This document shows, piece by piece, positions 56,582 through 64,000 of a stretch of DNA of 64,000 bases. The notes under the pieces were generated by a model. The model ran no database searches. It saw nothing but the letters and a program-made list of their open reading frames with translations, and was not told the DNA's origin. The stretch spans positions 1 to 64,000 of the forward strand of contig JABIKU010000032.1 of NCBI GenBank assembly GCA_018654845.1, in the 5' to 3' direction. Source of the stretch: Methanobacteriota archaeon. GTDB lineage: Archaea; Thermoplasmatota; Poseidoniia; Poseidoniales; Thalassarchaeaceae. Within the stretch, counting starts at the first letter, position 1, and every line of letters starts with the position of its first letter. A program made the position numbers and the translations under genes.

Positions 56582-58120
56582 TCAATTTCCAAGCCAAATC
56601 GGAAGTGGTCGTTCGAAACCAATCAATCGTAATCCAGTTATTGCTGCAGTGTCATAATCCATTGCACGAAGATTTTTTCTGTTTATCATCTCAATGCCAT
56701 CAATTCCTAATTCTCTCATCCAACCTCTGATTGTAGAGTCCAACCACGCACAGTATTCTTCTAAATTTTCATCTGGAGCTGGTGCTACGACAATGGAACA
56801 GCCAGCTCCACGTGCGATTAGACAATCTTCTGCACTTGGTGGTTCATCCAGTTCAATCATTAATTGACGTCCTTGGTTGACCAAATCCATAGCTCTTGCT
56901 GCCAAGCCAATCCTTGGCAATGCTGCAGCTGCTCTACCTCCTCCCGGGCTTGATGCGTCGATTATTGCTCCATCCAAATCTAGTTCAACAACCAATCTGA
57001 AAAGATGATCGACACGGTCTACACGATCTCGTAACATTATTAGAGCAGAATTTTTAATTTTGCTTGATAAAGAAACTAATAATCCTTCTATTTCAGCATC
57101 GTTCATCACTGGTAATTTTGCAAGATTTAGGACAATGCCTGCACAATTTATTAAGGAATCTACTGAATCAACTAGATTTTTCTCATCGATTAACAACAAA
57201 TCGATTTCCCGGGGATTTTCTGAAACCAATGACGGTTGAGTCGCAGATTTTGGACCTGAATTTCCAGTACCAATTTCTTCGATAAGCCAGGGAATTGGGA
57301 ATAAAAGTCCTCCTTCTTCTTCACCAGGAGGCAATATCAGTGTGTAAGGATCTAATGGAGAATGTGAAGCCAGTCTGTCTTGGGTAGTTGGTACTACTGC
57401 AATGCCTTCGAAACCTTCTATGATGGAGCATTCCGGCTGTTCTCCAATCGAGGGAGAATTTACATCGGTGACTAAAACCAATGCATCTTCATCGATGGAA
57501 AGACCAAGTGGTTCCAAATATTCTGAAATATCTTTCATTTCTGCTTGTTCTATACCTCGCATCGTCGCTCCATCGCCGGGTGGTGGACAAGAGCCCGCGA
57601 CAATGATTCGTCCCCCTCTCATCCCAACACCGGGTTCAGAACCAACCGAGCCAAGGACAACGATTGTTCCATCATGCATACCGGCTCCAACCCTATTTCC
57701 AGCATGACCTCTAACAAGAATCAATCCACCTTTCATTGAAGACCCAGCTTCTTTGGCAACAGAACCGTTGACATTGATGGTTCCGCCACTCATATTTGCT
57801 CCAATTCGATCTCCAGCATCCTTCTCGATGATTAATCTCCCTTCGACTTGGAAAGCGCCAGCCATCGACGTGCAGCCTCCTTGCAATGTAAAAGTCCCGC
57901 CTCTATTCATTGCACCTGCGCATTCACCCAAATTTCCTAGCAATAATACTCTAGATTTTGGTGGAAGATGGGTGATGACTCCAATTTCACCATTTTTTGG
58001 TTTTTCATCACCTCCGCGACCCCAACCGATTCTTACTAAGAGATCCCGTTGTAGCGCTTCAGTAAGCATTTTTTCGAGGTCACGATTCAATTTCATACTC
58101 TTACCAGTGACCTCGCGCAT
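56582..58120 (-). CDS. GXGXG-domain protein with truncated glutamate-synthase-like C-terminal half
   Basis: A 512-residue protein. Residues about 45-200 form a GXGXG beta-helix as in glutamate synthase domain 3 and formylmethanofuran dehydrogenase subunit C: repeated GGxIxVxGxxGxxxGxGMxGG (for example GGLILVRGHAGNRVGAGMHDG). The C-terminal half resembles the FMN-binding TIM-barrel of archaeal GltB, with GAIIDASSPGGGRAAAALPRIGL in place of the ISGHDGGTGASP loop, and the closing block NRKNLRAMDYDTAAITGLRL that is characteristic of archaeal GltB. Cysteines for the 3Fe-4S cluster are not in the usual place, so it is unlikely to be a full glutamate synthase. No methanogenesis gene is nearby, so a FwdC role is unlikely. 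ATG 58096 is an alternative start. First gene of the pheT operon. Confidence 0.65.
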   Translation of the reverse strand: MREVTGKSMKLNRDLEKMLTEALQRDLLVRIGWGRGGDEKPKNGEIGVITHLPPKSRVLLLGNLGECAGAMNRGGTFTLQGGCTSMAGAFQVEGRLIIEKDAGDRIGANMSGGTINVNGSVAKEAGSSMKGGLILVRGHAGNRVGAGMHDGTIVVLGSVGSEPGVGMRGGRIIVAGSCPPPGDGATMRGIEQAEMKDISEYLEPLGLSIDEDALVLVTDVNSPSIGEQPECSIIEGFEGIAVVPTTQDRLASHSPLDPYTLILPPGEEEGGLLFPIPWLIEEIGTGNSGPKSATQPSLVSENPREIDLLLIDEKNLVDSVDSLINCAGIVLNLAKLPVMNDAEIEGLLVSLSSKIKNSALIMLRDRVDRVDHLFRLVVELDLDGAIIDASSPGGGRAAAALPRIGLAARAMDLVNQGRQLMIELDEPPSAEDCLIARGAGCSIVVAPAPDENLEEYCAWLDSTIRGWMRELGIDGIEMINRKNLRAMDYDTAAITGLRLIGFERPLPIWLGN

Positions 58121-58276
58121 GGATATCCCTAAGCGGACATAATGCTAGTAGTCTTGATTCTGACGGGTGAAGGCACTCCGCCATAGCGAGTTTGTTAGGT
58201 TGTAAAATAACCTGAAGGGTATATTGATAGAGGTTCGCTTAGGGCAACGGATTACCGATAGGCGTGTGGTGTGGTC

Positions 58277-59317
58277 ATGGGAAAAATCAAAGTTGCAATC
58301 AATGGATTTGGGACGATTGGAAAGCGTGTTGCTGATGCGGTCGATGCACAGGATGATATGGAGATTATCGGAGTAACAAAAACCGGGCCTTCTTTTGGCT
58401 GTGATTTAGCTGTCAAGAAAGGTTTTCCCTTATTCTGTACTTTCGATGATAAAGAGAAAATTGCCGCCTTTGCCACACAAGGATACGAATGTTCTGGCGG
58501 CATATCACAAATGCTCGCTATAGCCGATGTCGTCGTTGATTGCTCCCCTGGGAAAATGGGTGCAGAAAATCTGCTAAAATATCAAAATGCAGGAGTCAAA
58601 TATATGTTTCAAGGAGGTGAAAAACACGCCCTCACCGGCCTTTCATACACCTCATGTGCAAATCATAGCGCAAACCTGAATGCTGCCGGCACAAGAGTTG
58701 TTTCGTGCAATACTACTGGTCTATCCCGGACACTTGTTCCATTGTATGATCACTGCGGCTCGCTTACGGTTGAATGTACAATGATTCGTCGAGCTGCTGA
58801 CCCAGGTGATTCGAAAAAGGGTCCAATAAATGCTATCAAGCCAGTACTAAGTGTCCCCAGCCATCACGGCCCGGATGTTATGACGGTGAAACCAGAAATT
58901 TCAATCAATTCTCTCGCTGTCGCTGTACCTACTACGATAATGCATGTTCACTCGATTATTGCTGATCTACCTAGTGGCCATGGATTAACCACTAATTCAA
59001 TTCTAGATATGTGGAAAAATAGCCCTCGCATCATCGTCATGAGTGGTGCTGAAAATAAGCTTACAACCACTGCAGAAGTCATGGAAATGGCTCGTGATAT
59101 TGGTCGAAAATGGGGGGATTTGCATGAAATTTTCGTTTGGGAAGATGGAGTGAAGTTAGTTGGTGATAGATTGTATTATTTCCAAGCTATTCACCAAGAA
59201 AGTGATGTGATTCCCGAGAACGTTGATTGTATCCGTGCTCTGATGGGAACCGAAACCGATTGGCGGGCTAGTGTGGCTAAGACAGATGCAGCAATTGATG
59301 CATATTACGGCCTTTGA
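58277..59317 (+). CDS. gap: Glyceraldehyde-3-phosphate dehydrogenase, archaeal type II
   Basis: A 346-residue archaeal GAPDH using NAD(P)+ (EC 1.2.1.59), in glycolysis/gluconeogenesis. The Rossmann start KVAINGFGTIGKRVADAV is clear. The catalytic Cys144 is in VVSCNTTGLSR, the archaeal counterpart of the SCNTN motif. The conserved PSHHGPDV segment follows, giving the catalytic His. ATG 58277 is chosen over GTG 58271. A TATA-like GGTATATTGA at 58216-58225 lies about 30 bases upstream of a possible transcription start, leaving a leader of some 30 bases. Confidence 0.95.
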   Translation: MGKIKVAINGFGTIGKRVADAVDAQDDMEIIGVTKTGPSFGCDLAVKKGFPLFCTFDDKEKIAAFATQGYECSGGISQMLAIADVVVDCSPGKMGAENLLKYQNAGVKYMFQGGEKHALTGLSYTSCANHSANLNAAGTRVVSCNTTGLSRTLVPLYDHCGSLTVECTMIRRAADPGDSKKGPINAIKPVLSVPSHHGPDVMTVKPEISINSLAVAVPTTIMHVHSIIADLPSGHGLTTNSILDMWKNSPRIIVMSGAENKLTTTAEVMEMARDIGRKWGDLHEIFVWEDGVKLVGDRLYYFQAIHQESDVIPENVDCIRALMGTETDWRASVAKTDAAIDAYYGL

Positions 59318-59334
59318 ACACCTCTTTGAGGTGT
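59318..59334 (+). terminator. Triloop hairpin after gap
   Basis: ACACCTC-TTT-GAGGTGT, 7-bp stem starting at the first base after the gap stop. It is the most stable small hairpin in the window. A terminator or mRNA 3' stabiliser; no long T-run follows. Confidence 0.45.
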
Positions 59335-59390
59335 GATACTCCGACCCATCTAGTATCAATAGTCAAAAACTCCAGTGAGTCGGGTTAGTC

Positions 59391-62300
59391 ATGCTTGGTA
59401 AGAGGTCAGCAGTGCCGATTCTGTTTATTCTCCTCTTCTCGACTTGGGGGAGCGCCCTTTCTTCTGCTTCGATTAATGATTCAGAATCGGATATTGAGAC
59501 AAACCCTCAAATCATTTCTCCTACTTCTCAAATGAGTCAATTTACCGATGTTGTCGCCTCATCATATGAACTACGAGATATCTCGAGATTGATTCATTCA
59601 CCATTAGGTTCTTTTGACCCACTTTCCGATCCGATACCATTAGGCCCTGAAAATTTATTCGACCCCTCAGCAATCTTACGAACTGAAATGGTCGTAGTTC
59701 AATCGAATGATGCTGATATGACTGATTTGTATGAATTATTAGATTTGAATGGATTCAGTGTGTTAGATGTAATTCCTGATTCCGCTCTTGTAGTACGATT
59801 ACCAGTTGAGCACCTCAGTTCTTCGATGAAAATATTGCAGGAATCGAATTCAGTGAGATGGGTCGGCGAGTTACCAATCGCCTGGCGAGTATCCAACGAG
59901 CTTAGCGAATTAGCCGGTCGTTCTGGTATCATCATTGATTTGGACATCACTCCTGCTTCAGATTTGTCAGCTATCGAGATAAGTGAACTTGAAACTGATT
60001 TGAAAATGGTCTCCAACAATGATGAATACAGAAGTGTATGTGATTTTCATCTATGCCAAATTCATTCTGTCGATGCTGCTTGGCTTCCTATTCTTGCCAT
60101 GGACGGAAGAATTCTTTCCATTGATTCTGCTTCGGTTTTGGTAATTCACAATGATAACGCCCGCTCTATCGCAGGAATTGATTCCGCTCTAAGTTTGTCT
60201 GATATGACATTAAATGGAAGTGGTGAGGTATTAGCTATTTCAGATACTGGTTTAGATGCTGATCATGGAGATTTTTCAGGAAGAGTTCGAGCAATATACA
60301 ATCAATTCGGGCCTGATAACTCTCATCTAGATCGTAATAGTGGCCACGGCACTCACGTTACAGCAACCTTGCTTGGGGATGGCTCAGGGTCTTCTCAAAC
60401 TACGGGTGTCGTTCCTGCGGCATCTTTCCACTTCTATCAATTAGAGGCTGATTCATCAGGAATCCTTGCTCGATGGGGTTCTCTTTACGACATGTTCTCT
60501 CATTCTTGGCAACAAAGTGCCCGCATTCAAACAAATAGTTGGGGTAATGAGAATTTGGTGGGTGAATATAGCTCTGATTCACGTTCAGCAGACACTTTCC
60601 TAGTAGATTATCCCAGATTCATCGTTCTTTTCTCAGCAGGTGAATTAGGAGAAAATGGATATCAAAGTATCACACCACCTGGAACTGCAAAAAACGTGAT
60701 TACAGTAGGCGCATCGACTACCGGATCATATGGTACAGAAGCGATTGGCGCGGTAGCTGATTTCTCCTCTCAAGGTACTACATTAGATGGGCGTATCAAA
60801 CCAGATTTGGTCGCACCTGGAGTGATGATATGTTCAGCTAGAGCCGAAGAGGCTCAATTCATCTCAGGACTAAATTGTACTGGAGAAACTCATTTGAACG
60901 GTGTCACGCCACTTTACACAACCATGAATGGTTCATCGATGGCAACAGCGGTCGTTGCTGGCGGTGCCACGATGGTTCGACAATATCTTCGAGATGTAGA
61001 ATCAATTAGTGAACCTCGTTCAGATTTAATAAAGGCGATATTAATCAACGGCGCGGAAGATATTGGTGCTGAAAATATTCCAAATGCTATGGAAGGATGG
61101 GGGCAAATCGACTTGTCAAATTCTCTTTATCCACAAAATAGTGGCCAAAATTTAGACATTATTTTCGATGATTCAAGAGAATTATTACCAGGTCATAGTT
61201 TCATCTACACAATTGAAAATTCTGGTGACGGTACCAATCCTCTTGACTTTACTATAGTTTGGAATGATGCTGAGGGTTCAGCAACTGGGAATCAGAGCAG
61301 TACTCGATTGGTAAACGATTTGGATATTATTGTTACAGCACCTGATGGTTCTGTTTACTATGGTAATTCTTTCATCAATGGATTTAGCACAACTTCTGGC
61401 AGTGCAGACAGGTTGAACAATGTTGAACGAGTTCAAATTGAAAATGGAGTTGTCGGAACGTGGTCGGTTGAAATAGGCCATGCAGGTGGTTCTCAACAAG
61501 GATTCGCTCTCGTTTTGAGCGGAATGGTTACTGAAACTGTTTCAGCAGATTTGACGACTTTCCCCGGTTCATTATCAACTTCGGTTCTAAGCCCGCTTCA
61601 AGGTGACACCTTCCTCGTTGAAACGGCATGGAGAAACCAAGCGGCGGGTGCAACTGGTGCATATTCAATAGAGGTTGAAGATTTGACGACAGGTTCTATC
61701 TTGTTGACTCAGCAAAAATCATCTCTAGCTGGTGGTTCTCTAGATTCACTATCATTTCCCCATTCATTCTCAACTACTGGAATACATACACTTGAATTAA
61801 GATTAGACTCAAACTCTGAGGTTACCGAACTTAATGATGAGTTGAATGGAATAAACAATAATATTATTCAACTCGATGTATATGTTTCACAAATTGGTGT
61901 CAGATTAACTCCACTGATGGAAAACGGCAATTTACCAATCAATGCAGCGGAATTGGCTTTAGCAAAACATCGGACATTAAATCCAAGTTCTGCAAGCCAT
62001 GTGATTTTTGAATTAGAATTGAAAAATGAGGGGACATCAGAAGTAACCGTTGACATTTCAGCATCCCCAATACAATTGGTTGGTGATGGTGGATTATTAC
62101 ACCAACCACAAGACGAATGGTGGAAAATTTTCAATGAATCAGGGCCATGGGTTCTCGCTCCTTTCGGGGATGTAGGTGACCGTATTATCATCTCTCTGAA
62201 TTATTCTGATATTGACGCTGATTTCAGTAATCCTGCTGGCCCTCAGTATGCTATTCCGGGTACATTTGTTTCTCAATTAAATCTCTGGGATAAAAACGCC

Positions 62301-64000
62301 CCTACTATCTCGCACTCTATTGAGTTAACCACTGAAGTTGAGAGGGTAGAAGGCCTATTTACAGTGGTTGCGGGTACTGATAATCTTGGGGCTCAACCAG
62401 GTGATTTTGCAATATTTTCTTTATCGATTCGAAATACTGGAAATGGTCCGACACAATATACAGTTTCATGTGAAACTGAAAATCACTGGATAAGTTTTTT
62501 GGGAAGCAGTCAGTCACCAGTACTGACAATTGAGCCATTAGCTCGACTCCAATTTTTACCTTTACCAGTCAAGATCAAAGTTCCAAATGATATCATTGGC
62601 CAACCATTGGCCGGCTCCACAGAATTGGTTACTTGTACAACAGAATCAGTCAATGACCCGTCCTTATCCACGATCGAGAATGCAATCGTCGAAGTGTTCG
62701 AGAATCATGATTTTATCGCCGATATTTACGATGAGGGTGTCGCACTGGGTGCGATGGCTTTAGCTGCCCCACGACCCGTGTTGAACGATGAATCTGTTTC
62801 AACAGAATTAATTGTATCAAATCTCGGAAACGTACCACTCCAATTCACAGTGTCTGCGACATCTTCACAAAATAGCTGGCCAATACAACTTGTTCAAGGT
62901 TCTACTGAGGTAATAGGGGAAGACCTCTCGATAAGTATTCCTGCAGGTGGTATAAAATCCATTTTCATCAATACCATAGTCCCTCTGAGTGCGTCAATGG
63001 GAATATCGAATGTTATTACCATCCGGACAACTCTTGAAGATGGACCAACCATAACTAATGGAACAAAATTAATCGTTCAAGAATTAGCACTATTAGATAT
63101 CGAGAACCCTGAAATCTTAGACGTAGCACTCGGATTATCGAGTGTGTCTGCAATAAATGTACAGAACATTGGGAATGTGCCATTGTCGATATCTCTGACG
63201 ATGGGAAGTTTAGCTGCAGGATGGTCTGGAGGATTCCTCTCCGGTAAAAATTTCGAAATGGATATGAATCGCCATGCAACAATATCGGTAGGGCTAGATC
63301 TTCCGGGGAATCTTCCTGTTGGCATGCTTGATGAAGAGATTTCTGTGATTATCGAAGCGCAAACTCCTTCCGGTGAAATAGAAATTTATACTATTGAAAT
63401 GGGAGTAAATGTTGTACCTTCTATATGGATGAGTTTGAGTGTTGACAATATAAATTTGGAAGAGATAGATTTAGGAACTACTAAAGAATTTGAAATTAAT
63501 ATATCAAATATAGGAAATGTCCCCACCTCTTTGGAATTAGGTTATCTTGCACCTGATGGATGGGATGTAGTGTTAGAACATTCCAACATAGATAACCTTG
63601 CAGCAGGTGATTCAGTTATGGTAACAATAAATATTCGCCCTGATTCAATATCTGCATTGGGATTGACTTCTATTACATTTTATTCAAATTCAACAAATAG
63701 TGAATTAGAATCATGGACTACCAACGCAATCCTTGAACTAGAGATGAGCCGTTCAAGAGATGAGCAGTGCAGCGGACTCAGCTGTATTTTTGTCAGTCTA
63801 GGACTTCCTAGGTGGACATTGGCTCTAATATTTGTTGTCGCTCTAGTGGGGTTGATTATTGGTGGTCTTAACATGCGTCGCTCCTCGGAAGATTATATTT
63901 CTTCGGACGAAGAATTAATTCCAAAAGGCTCAGCTCTATTATCCGGTTCAACTTCAGAAAGGCGAGCCGCTGCTTTGGATACTTCTCGTTCAGGAGATGT
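59391..64000 (+). CDS. Giant secreted subtilisin-family protease with C-terminal anchor (partial)
   Basis: An open frame from ATG 59391 to the window end, at least 1536 codons with no stop; the C-terminus is missing. Signal peptide residues 1-24. Residues about 60-270 are a long prodomain-like region with an I9-like fold (for example LYELLDLNGFSVLDVIPDSA). The S8 triad is intact: Asp285 (ISDTGLDADHG), His322 (GHGTHVTATLLG), Ser516 (NGSSMATAVVAG). A proprotein-convertase-like P domain pattern (NSGDGTNPLDFTIVWNDAEG; DLDIIVTAPDG) follows. Residues about 820-1460 are NEW3/CARDB-like Ig repeats (LSIRNTGNGPTQYTVSC; SNLGNVPLQFTVSA; VQNIGNVPLSISLT). A helix lies near 1472-1497, followed by a cytosolic tail. 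Probable role: digestion of external protein or processing of surface proteins. Confidence 0.9.
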   Translation, partial: MLGKRSAVPILFILLFSTWGSALSSASINDSESDIETNPQIISPTSQMSQFTDVVASSYELRDISRLIHSPLGSFDPLSDPIPLGPENLFDPSAILRTEMVVVQSNDADMTDLYELLDLNGFSVLDVIPDSALVVRLPVEHLSSSMKILQESNSVRWVGELPIAWRVSNELSELAGRSGIIIDLDITPASDLSAIEISELETDLKMVSNNDEYRSVCDFHLCQIHSVDAAWLPILAMDGRILSIDSASVLVIHNDNARSIAGIDSALSLSDMTLNGSGEVLAISDTGLDADHGDFSGRVRAIYNQFGPDNSHLDRNSGHGTHVTATLLGDGSGSSQTTGVVPAASFHFYQLEADSSGILARWGSLYDMFSHSWQQSARIQTNSWGNENLVGEYSSDSRSADTFLVDYPRFIVLFSAGELGENGYQSITPPGTAKNVITVGASTTGSYGTEAIGAVADFSSQGTTLDGRIKPDLVAPGVMICSARAEEAQFISGLNCTGETHLNGVTPLYTTMNGSSMATAVVAGGATMVRQYLRDVESISEPRSDLIKAILINGAEDIGAENIPNAMEGWGQIDLSNSLYPQNSGQNLDIIFDDSRELLPGHSFIYTIENSGDGTNPLDFTIVWNDAEGSATGNQSSTRLVNDLDIIVTAPDGSVYYGNSFINGFSTTSGSADRLNNVERVQIENGVVGTWSVEIGHAGGSQQGFALVLSGMVTETVSADLTTFPGSLSTSVLSPLQGDTFLVETAWRNQAAGATGAYSIEVEDLTTGSILLTQQKSSLAGGSLDSLSFPHSFSTTGIHTLELRLDSNSEVTELNDELNGINNNIIQLDVYVSQIGVRLTPLMENGNLPINAAELALAKHRTLNPSSASHVIFELELKNEGTSEVTVDISASPIQLVGDGGLLHQPQDEWWKIFNESGPWVLAPFGDVGDRIIISLNYSDIDADFSNPAGPQYAIPGTFVSQLNLWDKNAPTISHSIELTTEVERVEGLFTVVAGTDNLGAQPGDFAIFSLSIRNTGNGPTQYTVSCETENHWISFLGSSQSPVLTIEPLARLQFLPLPVKIKVPNDIIGQPLAGSTELVTCTTESVNDPSLSTIENAIVEVFENHDFIADIYDEGVALGAMALAAPRPVLNDESVSTELIVSNLGNVPLQFTVSATSSQNSWPIQLVQGSTEVIGEDLSISIPAGGIKSIFINTIVPLSASMGISNVITIRTTLEDGPTITNGTKLIVQELALLDIENPEILDVALGLSSVSAINVQNIGNVPLSISLTMGSLAAGWSGGFLSGKNFEMDMNRHATISVGLDLPGNLPVGMLDEEISVIIEAQTPSGEIEIYTIEMGVNVVPSIWMSLSVDNINLEEIDLGTTKEFEINISNIGNVPTSLELGYLAPDGWDVVLEHSNIDNLAAGDSVMVTINIRPDSISALGLTSITFYSNSTNSELESWTTNAILELEMSRSRDEQCSGLSCIFVSLGLPRWTLALIFVVALVGLIIGGLNMRRSSEDYISSDEELIPKGSALLSGSTSERRAAALDTSRSGD

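Noticed and set aside
56582-58120. Formylmethanofuran dehydrogenase subunit C and thus a methanogenesis gene
   Set aside because: The GXGXG domain is shared with glutamate synthase, the C-terminal half resembles GltB, and no fwd or mcr gene is nearby.

Overview
The window looks like a stretch of a planktonic marine archaeon, most probably a Marine Group II euryarchaeote (Candidatus Poseidoniales) or a close relative. The archaeal signature genes are a CDP-archaeol synthase (CarS), a type II archaeal GAPDH, an archaeal-type PheT and GluRS, archaeosine synthase ArcS, a uS15 with the archaeal N-terminal extension, and a UPF0201 protein. The DNA is AT-rich, genes are tightly packed on both strands, several starts are preceded by GGTGAT or GAGGTGAT Shine-Dalgarno sites, and very large secreted or membrane-anchored proteins take up more than half of the window. 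The group assignment is inference from gene content; no 16S rRNA gene is present.

Layout. 1-5996 (minus strand): a membrane-anchored protein that reads as an archaeal relative of the CD36/LIMP-2 scavenger-receptor family (cut by the window edge), a TctA/COG1784-type membrane protein and an OB-like repeat protein. 6076-6152: tRNA with CAU anticodon. 6388-10471: three membrane-tethered extracellular proteins. 10545-12522: carS and purD. 12641-30257 (plus strand): a surface-biogenesis block with a 3145-residue STT3/AglB oligosaccharyltransferase fused to long N- and C-terminal extensions, a membrane-anchored subtilase, a 1415-residue beta-helix surface protein and a winged-helix/STAND-NTPase/TPR regulator. 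30258-31067: WalJ-like metallo-hydrolase. 31255-36987: 1910-residue secreted protein with about twelve calcium-binding DxDxDG repeats. 37073-41600: small genes, a pyroglutamyl-peptidase/NUDIX fusion, UPF0201, a zinc-ribbon membrane protein and dnaJ. 41605-49066: two membrane proteins on the minus strand flank arcS, rps15 and a possible degenerate RecJ/Cdc45-like gene. 49174-54517 (minus): an operon of an SGNH-hydrolase surface protein, rnhB and gltX. 54613-58120: a small ORF, pheT and a GXGXG/glutamate-synthase-like protein. 58277-59317: gap. 59391-64000: a giant subtilase cut by the window end.

How it fits together. Housekeeping genes (purine, lipid and tRNA metabolism, translation, glycolysis) alternate with surface proteins. 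Many of the surface proteins share one plan: a signal peptide or N-terminal anchor, Ig-like or beta-helix ectodomains, one C-terminal membrane helix and an acidic cytoplasmic tail. The giant AglB could glycosylate such proteins and the two subtilases could process them or digest external protein. I see no insertion sequence, prophage, CRISPR array or rRNA operon.

Most notable candidates: the CD36-like archaeal protein, the double-extended AglB, the PCP-NUDIX fusion, the truncated glutamate-synthase-like protein next to pheT, and recurring small hairpins between stop and start codons, some of which sit where a transcript 5' end would be expected.
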